From Bacteroidota bacterium (GTDB lineage Bacteria > Bacteroidota > Bacteroidia > Cytophagales > Cytophagaceae), in NCBI GenBank assembly GCA_023458555.1, contig JAEWYS010000020.1, positions 124,001 to 188,000 on the forward strand: DNA of 64,000 bases, written 5' to 3'. A model generated the notes under the pieces. That model made no database searches. It was not told where the DNA came from and saw only the letters and a list, made by a program, of their open reading frames with translations. Positions 1 through 8,907 of the stretch are shown here, piece by piece. How positions within the stretch are numbered: the stretch's first letter is position 1; every line of letters starts with the position of its first letter. Both the position numbers and the translations under genes were made by a program.

Positions 1-1038
1 GGATTCCTGATAAATCAGAGAAGTAACCAATCGCCAGTCCCAGCCGGTTCTTTTAGATTCTCTGATGATGATAGCATCGTACGGAGAAACAGATGACCCA
101 CAAGTTGATTTTCTCGAGCAATTAACCATCTGACGGACCACTTTCGAATTACCATAGTATTTATGGTACAGGACATGCCATTGAGGCTTTTGCTGCATCT
201 CTTCAAGCCAGTGATTAATTGCATCCAGCAGAGCCGGAGAACCGGCACGTACAGCCCAGGCAATATACTGATTAAACCCGACAGGAGTTTCGATATCAAT
301 ATCCGGATACCAGGTCTTGATATGGCGGGCAGCTCTTTCATCTGCTATAGTATACTCAATTTCCCCTCGCGCCACCATTTGGATCAGCTCTTCGGTTTCA
401 ACATCTCCTCCTGATTCACGGACAAGCAATTGCATACCTGTCTCGGTTATCAGATTCTCAAGTCTTCTGGAATATGGCGAGTTTCGGCGGACATGAATCT
501 CTTTCTCCTGCAAATCCAGCAAATTTCTGACAGGTTTTATACGCTGACCCGCAAAGCTTCTCTGTACCAGAACCTGGCGGGTAGTTGCATAGGGACGTGT
601 AAACCTGATGCGTTCCTTTTGCTCCCCGGTCATAATAAGGTTATCCGCCACAATATCACCTTCGCCCCTGTCAAGCATATCATATACAGTTTCCATGTCC
701 CTGACAAGCACAATCTCCAACCGGACTCCCAGATACCTTGCCAGCAACTCCATAAGTTCATATTCATAACCCATCGGGGTGCCTTTGTACATAAAATAGC
801 TTGTATAGCTATAACCAGTAAGTGCCACAAGCCTGCCACGCTCCCGGATTTGTTCCAGATCAATTGCTACCTGAGGAGCAAGCTGTATTGTATCAGGACT
901 TTCAGCCAGCGAATGTATGAATGTAGAATCAGCTGCTGTCAGTTGTATATTTCCCGGTTGCCTGCAAGACACAAAAAAAATGAAGCCGATAAGAGCAATC
1001 AGTACTTTTTGCTCAATTGATCCCCCAATTTTCATCAT
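1..1038 (-). CDS. mltF: MltF-like lytic murein transglycosylase lipoprotein (C-terminus beyond window)
   Basis: The reverse strand is open from an ATG at 1038 to the window edge, giving 346 codons with no stop. Residues 1-25 form a lipoprotein signal ending in FVSC. Residues from about 50 to 270 read as a periplasmic solute-binding protein family 3 domain, with LEQIRERGRLVALTGYSYTS near the start. The last residues, IIIRESKRTGWDWRLVTSL followed by IYQES, match the beginning of an SLT transglycosylase domain, with the catalytic Glu in QES. MltF-type enzymes cleave peptidoglycan glycan strands to anhydromuropeptides. Family members run to about 450-500 residues, so roughly 100 or more should lie beyond position 1. 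ATG codons at 1044, 1038 and 1035 are in frame; a GGAG just upstream leaves the exact start open. No frameshift is needed. Confidence 0.85.
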   Translation of the reverse strand, partial: MMKIGGSIEQKVLIALIGFIFFVSCRQPGNIQLTAADSTFIHSLAESPDTIQLAPQVAIDLEQIRERGRLVALTGYSYTSYFMYKGTPMGYEYELMELLARYLGVRLEIVLVRDMETVYDMLDRGEGDIVADNLIMTGEQKERIRFTRPYATTRQVLVQRSFAGQRIKPVRNLLDLQEKEIHVRRNSPYSRRLENLITETGMQLLVRESGGDVETEELIQMVARGEIEYTIADERAARHIKTWYPDIDIETPVGFNQYIAWAVRAGSPALLDAINHWLEEMQQKPQWHVLYHKYYGNSKVVRQMVNCSRKSTCGSSVSPYDAIIIRESKRTGWDWRLVTSLIYQES

Positions 1039-1150
1039 CTCCATATCCAATTGAATTTAAAAGTCATCACTTTGGCAGAGATCAGCTGATTCCCCCAAAG
1101 CTTATAAGACTAACCACCGGATAAAAAGAAATGTTGAAAGGCGTTGGACG

Positions 1151-1235
1151 TTTTGAGTTTTACGTAGTACGTACAACGTTTTAAATTTTACGTATTACAC
1201 ACTACCTCCAACCCACCATGTACAACGTACTACAT
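1151..1235. repeat. Degenerate TACGT-rich intergenic repeat cluster
   Basis: Two imperfect units of about 27 bases lie in tandem at 1151-1178 and 1179-1205, both built on TTTTxAxTTTTACGTAxTAC. GTACAACGT occurs at 1171-1179 and again at 1220-1228. GTAGTACGT at 1164-1172 has its reverse complement ACGTACTAC at 1225-1233, so the block could fold into a hairpin. The right end overlaps the last codons and the TAG stop of the exosortase gene. No coding potential was seen. Its function is unknown; it may be a remnant of a dispersed intergenic repeat. Confidence 0.5.
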
Positions 1236-1811
1236 ACTAGGCTCAATGCTCTGACGCTTCGCAAAATAATTGATCCAGGCCAGAAAAAACACGAAGATAA
1301 AGACGTATACCACGTAATTAAAAATATCGTGAATCGTATGGGTCATACTGTTATTGTAGTGGTTGGTAAGTACAATCGAGATGATGCGGACATTGTTCAT
1401 TAAGAATATGGTGCCCACTCCAAATACAACGCCAAGACTTTTCCAACGCGTGGCATTCCCGACAGCGATCGGATAGCTCACAATAAGAGCAATGAGAGCA
1501 ATCCAGAGCTCAACTGCCAGACAGGCATAATGTATCCGGACTCCGCTGGCCCCTTTAATTAATAAAAGCTTACCGCTTGTAACGGTCTCATAACCGATCA
1601 AACCAAGTATTAATGCAGAAAGATGGGTATGTGCCTTGGTAATGAGCATCACCAGATTATAGTCTCCGAAAAAAGCACTCATATCATAACGCCCCTTAGG
1701 GTCAGCCAGACCAACATAACCCAGATAAAGATATTTAAGAATAAAATAAACAGCCCCTGCCGAGATAATAAATATCAGCAGAGGCTTGTATGTTTTTAGT
1801 TTTTGCCACAT
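1230..1811 (-). CDS. xrtX: Exosortase-family membrane protease, XrtX-like
   Basis: This 193-residue polytopic membrane protein has about five or six hydrophobic segments. The conserved exosortase/archaeosortase residues are in the expected order: Cys97 in YACLAVELW, Arg142 in MNNVRI and His161 in HTIHDIFNY. These proteins are thought to be integral-membrane transpeptidases that cut a short C-terminal sorting tail (motif, transmembrane helix, basic end) from secreted proteins. The gene lies 26 bases downstream of a small protein with just such a tail, on the same strand, which suggests a dedicated enzyme-substrate pair. The name XrtX is recalled from the Bacteroidota variant paired with PID-CTERM tails; membership in the wider family is more certain than the subtype. 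The stop codon falls inside a repeat block. Confidence 0.8.
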   Translation of the reverse strand: MWQKLKTYKPLLIFIISAGAVYFILKYLYLGYVGLADPKGRYDMSAFFGDYNLVMLITKAHTHLSALILGLIGYETVTSGKLLLIKGASGVRIHYACLAVELWIALIALIVSYPIAVGNATRWKSLGVVFGVGTIFLMNNVRIISIVLTNHYNNSMTHTIHDIFNYVVYVFIFVFFLAWINYFAKRQSIEPSM

Positions 1812-1837
1812 AGTGCAGAAACGATAAAGAAACGCGA

Positions 1838-2143
1838 TTAATTATTTCTGGCTATAACTCGCTGAATAATTTTTCTGGCTCCAACGACTAATCCTCCGAT
1901 AAGTAAGAAAGCTGCTCCGCCGTCTATAGGCATATCTTCGGGTTCTGGAAATCCGCCTGGGCCTTCACCTGGTCCGGGATCTGACATAATCGAATTGTTT
2001 TCTGAAAAACCAAACAGAGAACGTTCATTGTTTCCAAAACCGCCAGTAGGATTTCCGGAATCACCCGGTCCGGCACTGGCTCCCAAGACAATAGCGAGAT
2101 TTATCAAAATCAACAATAATACTTTTTTCAATATATAATACAT
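1838..2143 (-). CDS. PID-CTERM sorting-domain protein, likely exosortase substrate
   Basis: This is a 101-residue exported protein. An N-terminal signal peptide occupies about residues 1-24. A low-complexity Gly/Pro/Asp/Glu/Asn region follows to about residue 70. The tail has MPIDGGAAFLLIGGLVVG (motif at about 71-76 plus a hydrophobic helix) and then a basic end with Arg and Lys. That three-part tail is the layout of exosortase substrates, and PIDGG matches the PID-CTERM type known from Bacteroidota. The mature part after cleavage would be only about 45 residues and has no recognisable domain, which hints at a structural or matrix role. It sits between the T9SS protein gene (32 bases upstream) and the exosortase gene. 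Confidence 0.75.
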   Translation of the reverse strand: MYYILKKVLLLILINLAIVLGASAGPGDSGNPTGGFGNNERSLFGFSENNSIMSDPGPGEGPGGFPEPEDMPIDGGAAFLLIGGLVVGARKIIQRVIARNN

Positions 2144-2175
2144 AACCTGCTGCTTTCTCCTGTTTCTTTTAGTTT

Positions 2176-5040
2176 TTAATAAACCACAACCCGCTCTGAA
2201 TGAGCTTTCTCTCCGGAAATTATAGTAACGATATAAATACCCGCACTATTACCGGATTTCAGATCAAAAGATTTATTCCGCAAATCAACACCGTTATGAC
2301 GGGCAATCAATCGACCGGCAATATCGTACAGGCATATCTCCGCCGGCTCCTCTATCTGTAACCCATGAACAGTTATATCGCGGCCTTCCGTATGTACCCG
2401 CACAAGTTTAGAAGATGCTCCTTCCATGGCTGTTATCACAGAATTCTCAAAATGCAAAGCAAAACGGGCCGCTCCTTCATTCAGATTGGTGTTAAAAGTA
2501 TAGGGTTCAGATGCTATCGGATGAAGTACATTCAGAAATTTATCTTCCAGATAAATTTCATACGGGAGATCATACGTATATTCTTCGGATAAGGTGATGG
2601 AATAAGATCCGGCTACTTTTGGCTCAAATGCCAAAGGAAGGGTATATCGTGAAAAAGATTCCGGCACACTGTTAATGGAATAATTTGTTCCGTTCAGATA
2701 AGAGAAAAATGAAGGTACATTACCAGAATTCCGAAACTTATAGGCATCAAGCTGAGGATCAAAATCAACAGTAGCATCATCTGTAAGTCGGACATAGGTT
2801 ACATCCGAATTTGTCCCATCCGTCACATTAAGTTTCAATACATTCGTAATCGGTGCTTTTCTTTTCAAAATGTTTGTGCTTTGTAAACCTGAAGCTTTAT
2901 CAAATGTAAAGTTAGCTGTATAGGAAGTATTACCCGGATTGAACAGATAAACCATAAAACCCTGCATAGGAGCTATTCTATTAGAACCTGCCGGTACCCC
3001 CCCTACGTATGATTCCATACCATTTGACTTCTGGAAATAAATACCTGAATACACAGAAGAGTTTGCAGGATTCACAATTAATTCATCCCAATCCACATCA
3101 AATGCGAATGGGTTCCCAATCATGTTCCATCCGGTTACACCGGAAACAAATGTACCATTCCTTGGATTTGAGACCACTGGTACAACCACCTCATTTCTTG
3201 TATTATTATAATTTCCCGTCAGTCTTATAGTGGGGTTTTCACTGTTATTAAAGCTGGCATGGCACGCATAGGCTTTCGCATCAGCATCCAATACAGTAGC
3301 AGCAGCCTGTTTTACAAGCTGGTATGGAGTTGCCTGATCATCATACTTATATATATTCTGAAATCCACCGGAATTCAGATTAGAAACAGTAGTGGCAATC
3401 GGAAAAGACAATCCTGTATACCCTTTTGTGCTGGCAGACTTGAAGAAATGAACATTGCCCACAAGACCACCGTTGCCATCAGGGTTTATATATCCGGAAT
3501 TCAGATTTAATGCCAGAGAAGCAGAGCTCTGAATAGAAGATGTCCCGCTCCTAAGATAAAGCTCGTGATTTATAGTATCCTGGCCATTAAAAACCACACC
3601 ACTGCCATCCACTGTTACATCCCAAAACTGCCCCACTCCGGAAGTTTGCTGCGCTCCCCCGGTAGGCTTGAATACCACTCTACCGTTGTTATGGTTAAAG
3701 CTTCCCCCGACATTAACAGTCAGGCTTCCAGAAACAGTCAGTGTCTGTGGAGCCGAAAAATCAACGCCAGAGTCAATAATAAGATGATGAAAGTTATTTG
3801 CCCCGGTTCCTAAAAGTGCTCCAGCATTACCAGCCAAACGCACCGTACTAGTCTGTCCGTTAAAAATTCCGTTGTTTGTCCAGTTGTTTGTTACCGTTAT
3901 TTCAGGAGATGAACCGTTACCATTAAGAATTCCATTCGCATTGATCGTTAAATCCTCCACAGTGACAGATTTATCCATAGCAGTCCCGAGAGTATTACTA
4001 AAACTAAGCTTAGGACAGCTTGAAATTGTGGGAAACCATTGGAACCCCGCAAACTGGCCGGCTGTATTGCCATAATATTCAATTTCTGAATCCGGACCAA
4101 AGTTGATTGTTCCTAGCGGTTTGAAGCCACCAAGACCATCAACGTGCTCAGTTACCAGTTTACCATCAAGAACCAGATTAGTTCCTGTCTCCACTGAAAT
4201 AGTAGATCCACCCGACAAATGAAAACTCGCTTCATTTTCAACAACAATATCGCGGCTAACTTTGATCTGCCTTCCGGAGTTATTAAAGACCCCCTTTTTA
4301 ACTATCAGGTCCCCGCTTACAAAACCAATCTCTCCACCTGGGCTTCCTATTATTGTTACATAATTACCGTCGACAATTAGATTAGGATACTTTATACCGG
4401 TTCCATGAGCCATATATATTTGCTGGGATGACGAACCATTGAGAGTCACAGTAGCAGTCGCAGCAGCAGTCAGCCCTCCCCGATTATGCGGCAAAGAAAT
4501 GTTGCCAGCTAATAGCAATTGTGAACTCCCCATTAACTGAACACCTGTATAGATATTATCAATATCAAGTACATCTGATGCAGCGATAATAAGATTTCCA
4601 CCAATAATTAGTTTAGTATTATTTCCTGCACCTGATGAAGTACCAACAGAAAGCCTCTTGTATGCAGTTGTTGGTTCAAAAATTCCATTTTCAAAATCAG
4701 GGCCGCTATATCCTCCACTATAAATATAGCAATTCTCTGCAATGTTTAACTCTACCCCATTCGCTATGTATAGATAGGCAGTATAAAGCTCATCAGATGT
4801 TCCAACTGTCACTGAACGTACTGTAGAAGCTACATTAACATATACTGAATGCGAGTTACTTATTATAACATCATCATCATCATCTGGTATTCCATCTGCA
4901 TCCACCCCATTAGTTATTACCCATATTGATACATTATTCCACAGCCCACTAGCAGTGCTGGTAAAGGTGGCAGCCTGAGAATACTCCGATGAAAGACCAA
5001 AGACTATGACAAGACATAAAACCTGTATATATTTTCTCAT
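2176..5040 (-). CDS. Large secreted surface protein with T9SS type A C-terminal sorting domain
   Basis: This 954-residue protein begins with a signal peptide (residues 1-23, ending SQAATFTS). A long Asn/Gly/Ser-rich beta-strand region follows, with repeated patterns such as LIVDG, LIIDSG and TVDGSG, typical of beta-solenoid surface proteins. The N-terminal stretch around WNNVSIWVITNGVDADGIPD resembles the start of many T9SS cargo proteins. The last 75 or so residues contain ICLYDIAGRLIARHNG and AGIYIVTIISG, the type A T9SS C-terminal domain that directs passage through the outer membrane and attachment to the surface. It is the first gene of a three-gene minus-strand operon with the PID-CTERM protein and exosortase. 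No enzymatic motif was recognised; adhesin or matrix scaffold is an inference. Confidence 0.8.
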   Translation of the reverse strand: MRKYIQVLCLVIVFGLSSEYSQAATFTSTASGLWNNVSIWVITNGVDADGIPDDDDDVIISNSHSVYVNVASTVRSVTVGTSDELYTAYLYIANGVELNIAENCYIYSGGYSGPDFENGIFEPTTAYKRLSVGTSSGAGNNTKLIIGGNLIIAASDVLDIDNIYTGVQLMGSSQLLLAGNISLPHNRGGLTAAATATVTLNGSSSQQIYMAHGTGIKYPNLIVDGNYVTIIGSPGGEIGFVSGDLIVKKGVFNNSGRQIKVSRDIVVENEASFHLSGGSTISVETGTNLVLDGKLVTEHVDGLGGFKPLGTINFGPDSEIEYYGNTAGQFAGFQWFPTISSCPKLSFSNTLGTAMDKSVTVEDLTINANGILNGNGSSPEITVTNNWTNNGIFNGQTSTVRLAGNAGALLGTGANNFHHLIIDSGVDFSAPQTLTVSGSLTVNVGGSFNHNNGRVVFKPTGGAQQTSGVGQFWDVTVDGSGVVFNGQDTINHELYLRSGTSSIQSSASLALNLNSGYINPDGNGGLVGNVHFFKSASTKGYTGLSFPIATTVSNLNSGGFQNIYKYDDQATPYQLVKQAAATVLDADAKAYACHASFNNSENPTIRLTGNYNNTRNEVVVPVVSNPRNGTFVSGVTGWNMIGNPFAFDVDWDELIVNPANSSVYSGIYFQKSNGMESYVGGVPAGSNRIAPMQGFMVYLFNPGNTSYTANFTFDKASGLQSTNILKRKAPITNVLKLNVTDGTNSDVTYVRLTDDATVDFDPQLDAYKFRNSGNVPSFFSYLNGTNYSINSVPESFSRYTLPLAFEPKVAGSYSITLSEEYTYDLPYEIYLEDKFLNVLHPIASEPYTFNTNLNEGAARFALHFENSVITAMEGASSKLVRVHTEGRDITVHGLQIEEPAEICLYDIAGRLIARHNGVDLRNKSFDLKSGNSAGIYIVTIISGEKAHSERVVVY

Positions 5041-5424
5041 GATTAGTTGATAAGCAGTATTTGATTGTGTCTGGCATAGATTTGCCAGTTTTGCATATTA
5101 TTTATATTGGACCTATAAAGTTAGCTACGATAAATCAGATTTACAAAAGACAGAAGTTTCCATAGTTTCAACTCTCCGACAAGTCAGCAATTGGGGGTTA
5201 ACATTGCCAATTTTCACCTCAAAAATACGCACAGTTAAGGTAAACGAGTCCTGTTATTCGATGAACAGCTAAAATAGCTTCATCAGACAATATCCTGCTA
5301 CGTCGAGATTAAAATACTTTATATCTCAGTAACAGATAAATGCATATCAACAAGCCCAAAAATAGCAAAGGGTAAAACATACCTTCTGCCTGTCCGGTTT
5401 AAATTTAATAAGGATTGTGTCTGA
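5041..5424. other. Divergent intergenic region (384 bp)
   Basis: This AT-rich spacer separates the minus-strand T9SS operon from the plus-strand TPR gene and must hold promoters for both. No well-spaced Bacteroidota promoter was found. A near-palindromic hairpin lies at 5260-5284 (arms GATGA..AGCTA and TAGCT..TCATC). No RNA gene was recognised. Confidence 0.4.
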
Positions 5425-6477
5425 ATGCTATTTGTAAAAATTTTGCTATGTACAATTTTAAGTTTCGGAGTTTTAAAAGCTTCATCGCAATCAGGTGTCT
5501 TTACAGCCCCCGTCACAGATGAGCAGACAGGAATGTACTCCTATATGGCCGGCATCTATTTTATGCGAAAAAAAGAATACCCAAAAGCATGTCTTGCCTT
5601 TGATGAGGCCGAGAAACAGCTCCCCGATCCGTTAAAGCTTTATTATCTCCGGGGCATTTCGTACAGCAGACAAAATATGCATCAGAAAGCTATTGAGGAC
5701 TTTTATCAGGACCATCTTCTCGTGCCTGGCAGAGCATCTTATACAACAGCACAGTCTTTTGCCGCTCTCCGGGCCATAAATTCTTCATTGAAATGGCTGG
5801 ATACAGCCCGATATTATCAGATACGGTATAGTCGGAAATCGATTCTTGATGATCGCTATTTTCAAAAAATACGCTCCAGCCGGAAATTGCGGAAAAAGCT
5901 CAGACATTATACATTTTTTCTGACAGAACGCTATGTACGCATAGCCGGCAAACGAGCAAAGGAAAAAGATCATGCCGGCGCGCTGGAGTACCTTGATAAG
6001 GCGCTTGCCATCCAGCCGGGAATACCGGAATGGTATCAGATGAAAGCCCGCATCTACCGTCAGCTTAGTGAATATTCCAAAGAAAGGGAGTGCTATTTTG
6101 AAGAAGCTTCCTTTCGGCCATTTGATAAAGCAGAGGTGTATGAAGATATCGCCTTTTCTTACTTTGCCCAGGGTGATTCCCGAAACGCGGTTATCTGGCT
6201 CCATCAGACAATCATGGAGGACTCTTCTTTCATTGCCAGGCAACTTGACATTGCAGAGATTTATGTAGCATCAGGAGAAGTTGACAAAGCAACCGAAGTT
6301 CTTGATGACTATCTGAAAAAGGTCCCAATGGACCATTATGCTTATTTTTTACAGGCATTGCTGCTAACAGACATGACCCGGAAACGTCTGCTGGCAGAAA
6401 CAGCCATACAGCTTTGCAGGCAACAGAATGAAGACATTCCCGATGAATATGTCAACTTGTATAATAAGCTGAAATAG
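5425..6477 (+). CDS. Secreted TPR-repeat protein
   Basis: This 350-residue protein starts with a signal peptide (about residues 1-21, ending SSQSG). At least four to six TPR-like helical pairs follow, for example YMAGIYFMRKKEYPKACLAF near the N-terminus and GALEYLDKALAIQPGIPEWY in the middle. TPR arrays mediate protein-protein contacts. The protein is likely periplasmic or tethered to the envelope. It stands alone, divergent from the T9SS operon and 171 bases ahead of the next gene, so no partner can be named. No catalytic domain is visible. Confidence 0.7.
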   Translation: MLFVKILLCTILSFGVLKASSQSGVFTAPVTDEQTGMYSYMAGIYFMRKKEYPKACLAFDEAEKQLPDPLKLYYLRGISYSRQNMHQKAIEDFYQDHLLVPGRASYTTAQSFAALRAINSSLKWLDTARYYQIRYSRKSILDDRYFQKIRSSRKLRKKLRHYTFFLTERYVRIAGKRAKEKDHAGALEYLDKALAIQPGIPEWYQMKARIYRQLSEYSKERECYFEEASFRPFDKAEVYEDIAFSYFAQGDSRNAVIWLHQTIMEDSSFIARQLDIAEIYVASGEVDKATEVLDDYLKKVPMDHYAYFLQALLLTDMTRKRLLAETAIQLCRQQNEDIPDEYVNLYNKLK

Positions 6478-6648
6478 CAGGATTACAAACTCACTTTACT
6501 ATATTCTGATTTACAGTTGCTTTTAACCGTTAAAAGAAGAGCTTAACGCATACGGTTCAAAGAACCCGGAGGCTGTCAGATAACACAGTACATTCCATTC
6601 TTCTGCCAATAAACAGCTTCATCAAGCCTGTAGCTGTGCCCGCTCCCC

Positions 6649-7608
6649 GTGCAGACAATTCTCTTTTTGCTTCAGAATCCCTATATTCACGATGAACTAA
6701 TCCCTATCTTAAAATTGAAAGCTCAGATATTACGCAAGGCATCTATACCTGAAATTGAATCAGCTTCGGGAATGGAAGTAATCAGAGGCATGATATACAT
6801 CGTAGCCAACAATTCGACTGAATTAATATGCCTTGACCCCTATCTGAATATCAAATACCGGCTCGCTCTGGCAAATGAAACGAATCTGCCTGAACAACCT
6901 GATAATAAATTGACTGCCATGTGCAGTTTTGAGATCAACACCTTCCCTCACTTACTTATACTGCCTCCGGGTAGCAGTCCCGGTGCAGATAAAGCCTGCC
7001 TGATAAAATTACCGACTCCGTACAACCGCAAGCATCTGGTCAGGAAGAGAGATCTGGAAGAATTTTATAATCTACTGCGTCTCAATGATTCAATAACATC
7101 TACCCGGGAGTTGTCCATAGGATGTGTCACTGCCGGCAATGATTTTATTGCCCTGTTCAATCCAGAACAGAGTCATAATTCAGTGATGTATTTCTATAAA
7201 GAAGAATTTATTGAGTTTATTCAGGGAGATACAGAGTCTGTACCATTCCCGCTGGCAATGACCTTTGAACTTCCCCGGCAACTCAGCCCGTCCGGGATCT
7301 CAGTCTTTGACAAAAAACTATTCTGGTCTGCTTTTCATATCCGGCAACATGCCTCCTTCGATCAAAGCTATATAGGCTGGAAGCCTATACGTAGTTTTGA
7401 GCGTATCCGTGGTATGATGAGCATTCCGGTTGAGGAAGAAAGTCATCTGTGTCAGCCGGAAGACTCCGACGCGGGACCATATATGGGGCATATCAGCTCA
7501 ATATGTGTGACAGGTCAGCCGGAAGCCAAAGTTTATTCTGCCCTGGCTCTGGGCAGACATAGCTCTGGCAAAACAGAGCTTTTACTTATGGATGTTTATA
7601 TTGATTAA
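6649..7608 (+). CDS. DUF6929-like protein, probable beta-propeller
   Basis: This 319-residue protein starts at GTG 6649; the upstream frame is closed by TAG at 6631 and contains no ATG. The N-terminal pattern SIPEIESASGMEVIRGMIYI, followed by a strand pattern around ELICLDPYLN, resembles DUF6929 proteins of Bacteroidota, which I recall as having a predicted propeller fold. No signal peptide is clear, so the protein is probably cytoplasmic. No catalytic residues can be named. The gene is isolated, 171 bases after the TPR gene and 84 before the amidotransferase. The family call is from memory and only moderately firm. Confidence 0.55.
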   Translation: MQTILFLLQNPYIHDELIPILKLKAQILRKASIPEIESASGMEVIRGMIYIVANNSTELICLDPYLNIKYRLALANETNLPEQPDNKLTAMCSFEINTFPHLLILPPGSSPGADKACLIKLPTPYNRKHLVRKRDLEEFYNLLRLNDSITSTRELSIGCVTAGNDFIALFNPEQSHNSVMYFYKEEFIEFIQGDTESVPFPLAMTFELPRQLSPSGISVFDKKLFWSAFHIRQHASFDQSYIGWKPIRSFERIRGMMSIPVEEESHLCQPEDSDAGPYMGHISSICVTGQPEAKVYSALALGRHSSGKTELLLMDVYID

Positions 7609-7692
7609 GCAACTCGCAAAATGATTTATACGCATATTTTTTGTCAGGTCCTCAATCCTGCTTAGATTTATAGGCTTTATTCGACACCCGAT

Positions 7693-8385
7693 ATGAAAAT
7701 TCATTTTTTCCAACATGTACCTTTTGAGGGTTTAGGTATTTTCGAAGACTGGGCAAAAAAGCCGGGAAATAGTCTCACAAGTACACGATTTTACGAAGAT
7801 CAGAAACTTCCTTTTGTTGACATATGCGATTTGCTGATAGTGATGGGTGGCCCGATGAGCATACATGATGAATCAGCTCATCCATGGCTGGTAAAAGAGA
7901 AGAAGTTTATAGAGCAGGCTCTGAGCCGCGGGAAAAAAGTGCTGGGAATATGTCTCGGAGCCCAGTTATTGGCTGATGTACTGGGTGCAAAGGTATACCA
8001 AAATGCTGAAAAGGAAATAGGATGGTTTCCCGTTCAGATTCAACCCGAAGCTGCTAACCTCCCGCTTCTTAAAGGATTCAGACAAGAAGAAACTGTTTTT
8101 CACTGGCATGGCGAGACATTTGACCTGCCTGCCGGAGCAATATCCCTGTTCAGGAGCAAGGCATGTTCCCAGCAGGGATTTCTGTCCGGGCAGCAGGCGC
8201 TGGGACTTCAGTTTCATCCGGAAATCACTGTTGCCGGTATTCAGGCTCTTATAGAAAACTGTGGTCAGGAGCTGTCTGAACAGGGGGCATTCATCCAGCC
8301 GGAAGATGCTTTACCTGCACACCAGAACATAAAAAACGGCCATCATCTGGCTCTGGAACTTATTACCCGATTCATTTCTTTATGA
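7693..8385 (+). CDS. Class I glutamine amidotransferase domain protein
   Basis: This 230-residue protein has the triad GATase layout: nucleophile Cys87 in LGICLGAQLL, then His175 and Glu177 in LQFHPEITV. An oxyanion-type loop VMGGPMSIHDE precedes the Cys. Such stand-alone enzymes resemble GMP-synthase-type glutaminase domains or gamma-glutamyl hydrolases, and they transfer or release ammonia from glutamine or gamma-glutamyl substrates. No synthase partner is adjacent, so the substrate is unknown. The stop overlaps the start of the thermonuclease gene by 4 bases (ATGA), indicating translational coupling. Confidence 0.85.
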   Translation: MKIHFFQHVPFEGLGIFEDWAKKPGNSLTSTRFYEDQKLPFVDICDLLIVMGGPMSIHDESAHPWLVKEKKFIEQALSRGKKVLGICLGAQLLADVLGAKVYQNAEKEIGWFPVQIQPEAANLPLLKGFRQEETVFHWHGETFDLPAGAISLFRSKACSQQGFLSGQQALGLQFHPEITVAGIQALIENCGQELSEQGAFIQPEDALPAHQNIKNGHHLALELITRFISL

Positions 8386-8906
8386 AAAAGCTAAAAACCG
8401 GTAAGCTTACTCCCCTGGCACTTTTGGTAGCCCTGATTCTTGTTGCCTATGAGTTTTACCAGGAATACAGCCATAAAGAACTGAATGCAAAAGTGGTCAA
8501 TGTCAGCGATGGGGATACGTTCAGAGCTATTATTGATGGAGAGACCCGGCGTGTACGGCTTAGTGATATTGACTGTCCGGAAAAAACCCAGCCATATGGT
8601 AACAAAGCCAAATTATTTACCAGTGAGCGTATTAAAGGACAGCATGTCTATGTACGAATAGACGGCAAAGACAGGTACGGCAGGATACTAGGCACCGTTT
8701 TCCTGGAGGATGGCACCAATCTGAATGAAGAACTTGTAAAAAAGGGGCTGGCCTGGCATTACAAAGACTATTCGTCTAATCAGCAATTTGCTGATTTTGA
8801 GAAACAGGCCAGAATGAGTGGTAAAGGACTATGGTCTCAGAAAAAGCCCATGGCCCCCTGGACCTACCGCAAAAATAAACGAAAGGCACAACCTGCCGCT
8901 GCCTGA
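8382..8906 (+). CDS. Staphylococcal-nuclease-like thermonuclease, membrane-anchored
   Basis: This 174-residue protein has an N-terminal hydrophobic segment (about residues 9-24), serving as signal anchor or signal peptide. An SNase domain follows: VVNVSDGDTFRAII, RVRLSDIDCPEKTQPYG and KDRYGRILGTVF. The three catalytic residues of the family are present as Arg in VRLSDID, Glu in CPEK and Arg in DRYGR. The enzyme is a calcium-dependent phosphodiesterase that cuts DNA and RNA, here facing the periplasm or outside. It overlaps the amidotransferase gene by ATGA and ends one base before the convergent LysE gene. Confidence 0.9.
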   Translation: MKKLKTGKLTPLALLVALILVAYEFYQEYSHKELNAKVVNVSDGDTFRAIIDGETRRVRLSDIDCPEKTQPYGNKAKLFTSERIKGQHVYVRIDGKDRYGRILGTVFLEDGTNLNEELVKKGLAWHYKDYSSNQQFADFEKQARMSGKGLWSQKKPMAPWTYRKNKRKAQPAAA

Positions 8907-8907
8907 T

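Noticed and set aside
15..863. Two short minus-strand ORFs that could look like fragments of a broken gene
   Set aside because: They are in wrong frames. The true frame is open from 1038 to the window edge without a stop and reads as MltF; no frameshift is present.
5060..5084. TTTG and TAGATTTG as a promoter for the TPR gene
   Set aside because: The spacer is 13 bases instead of about 19 and the site is 340 bases from the gene.
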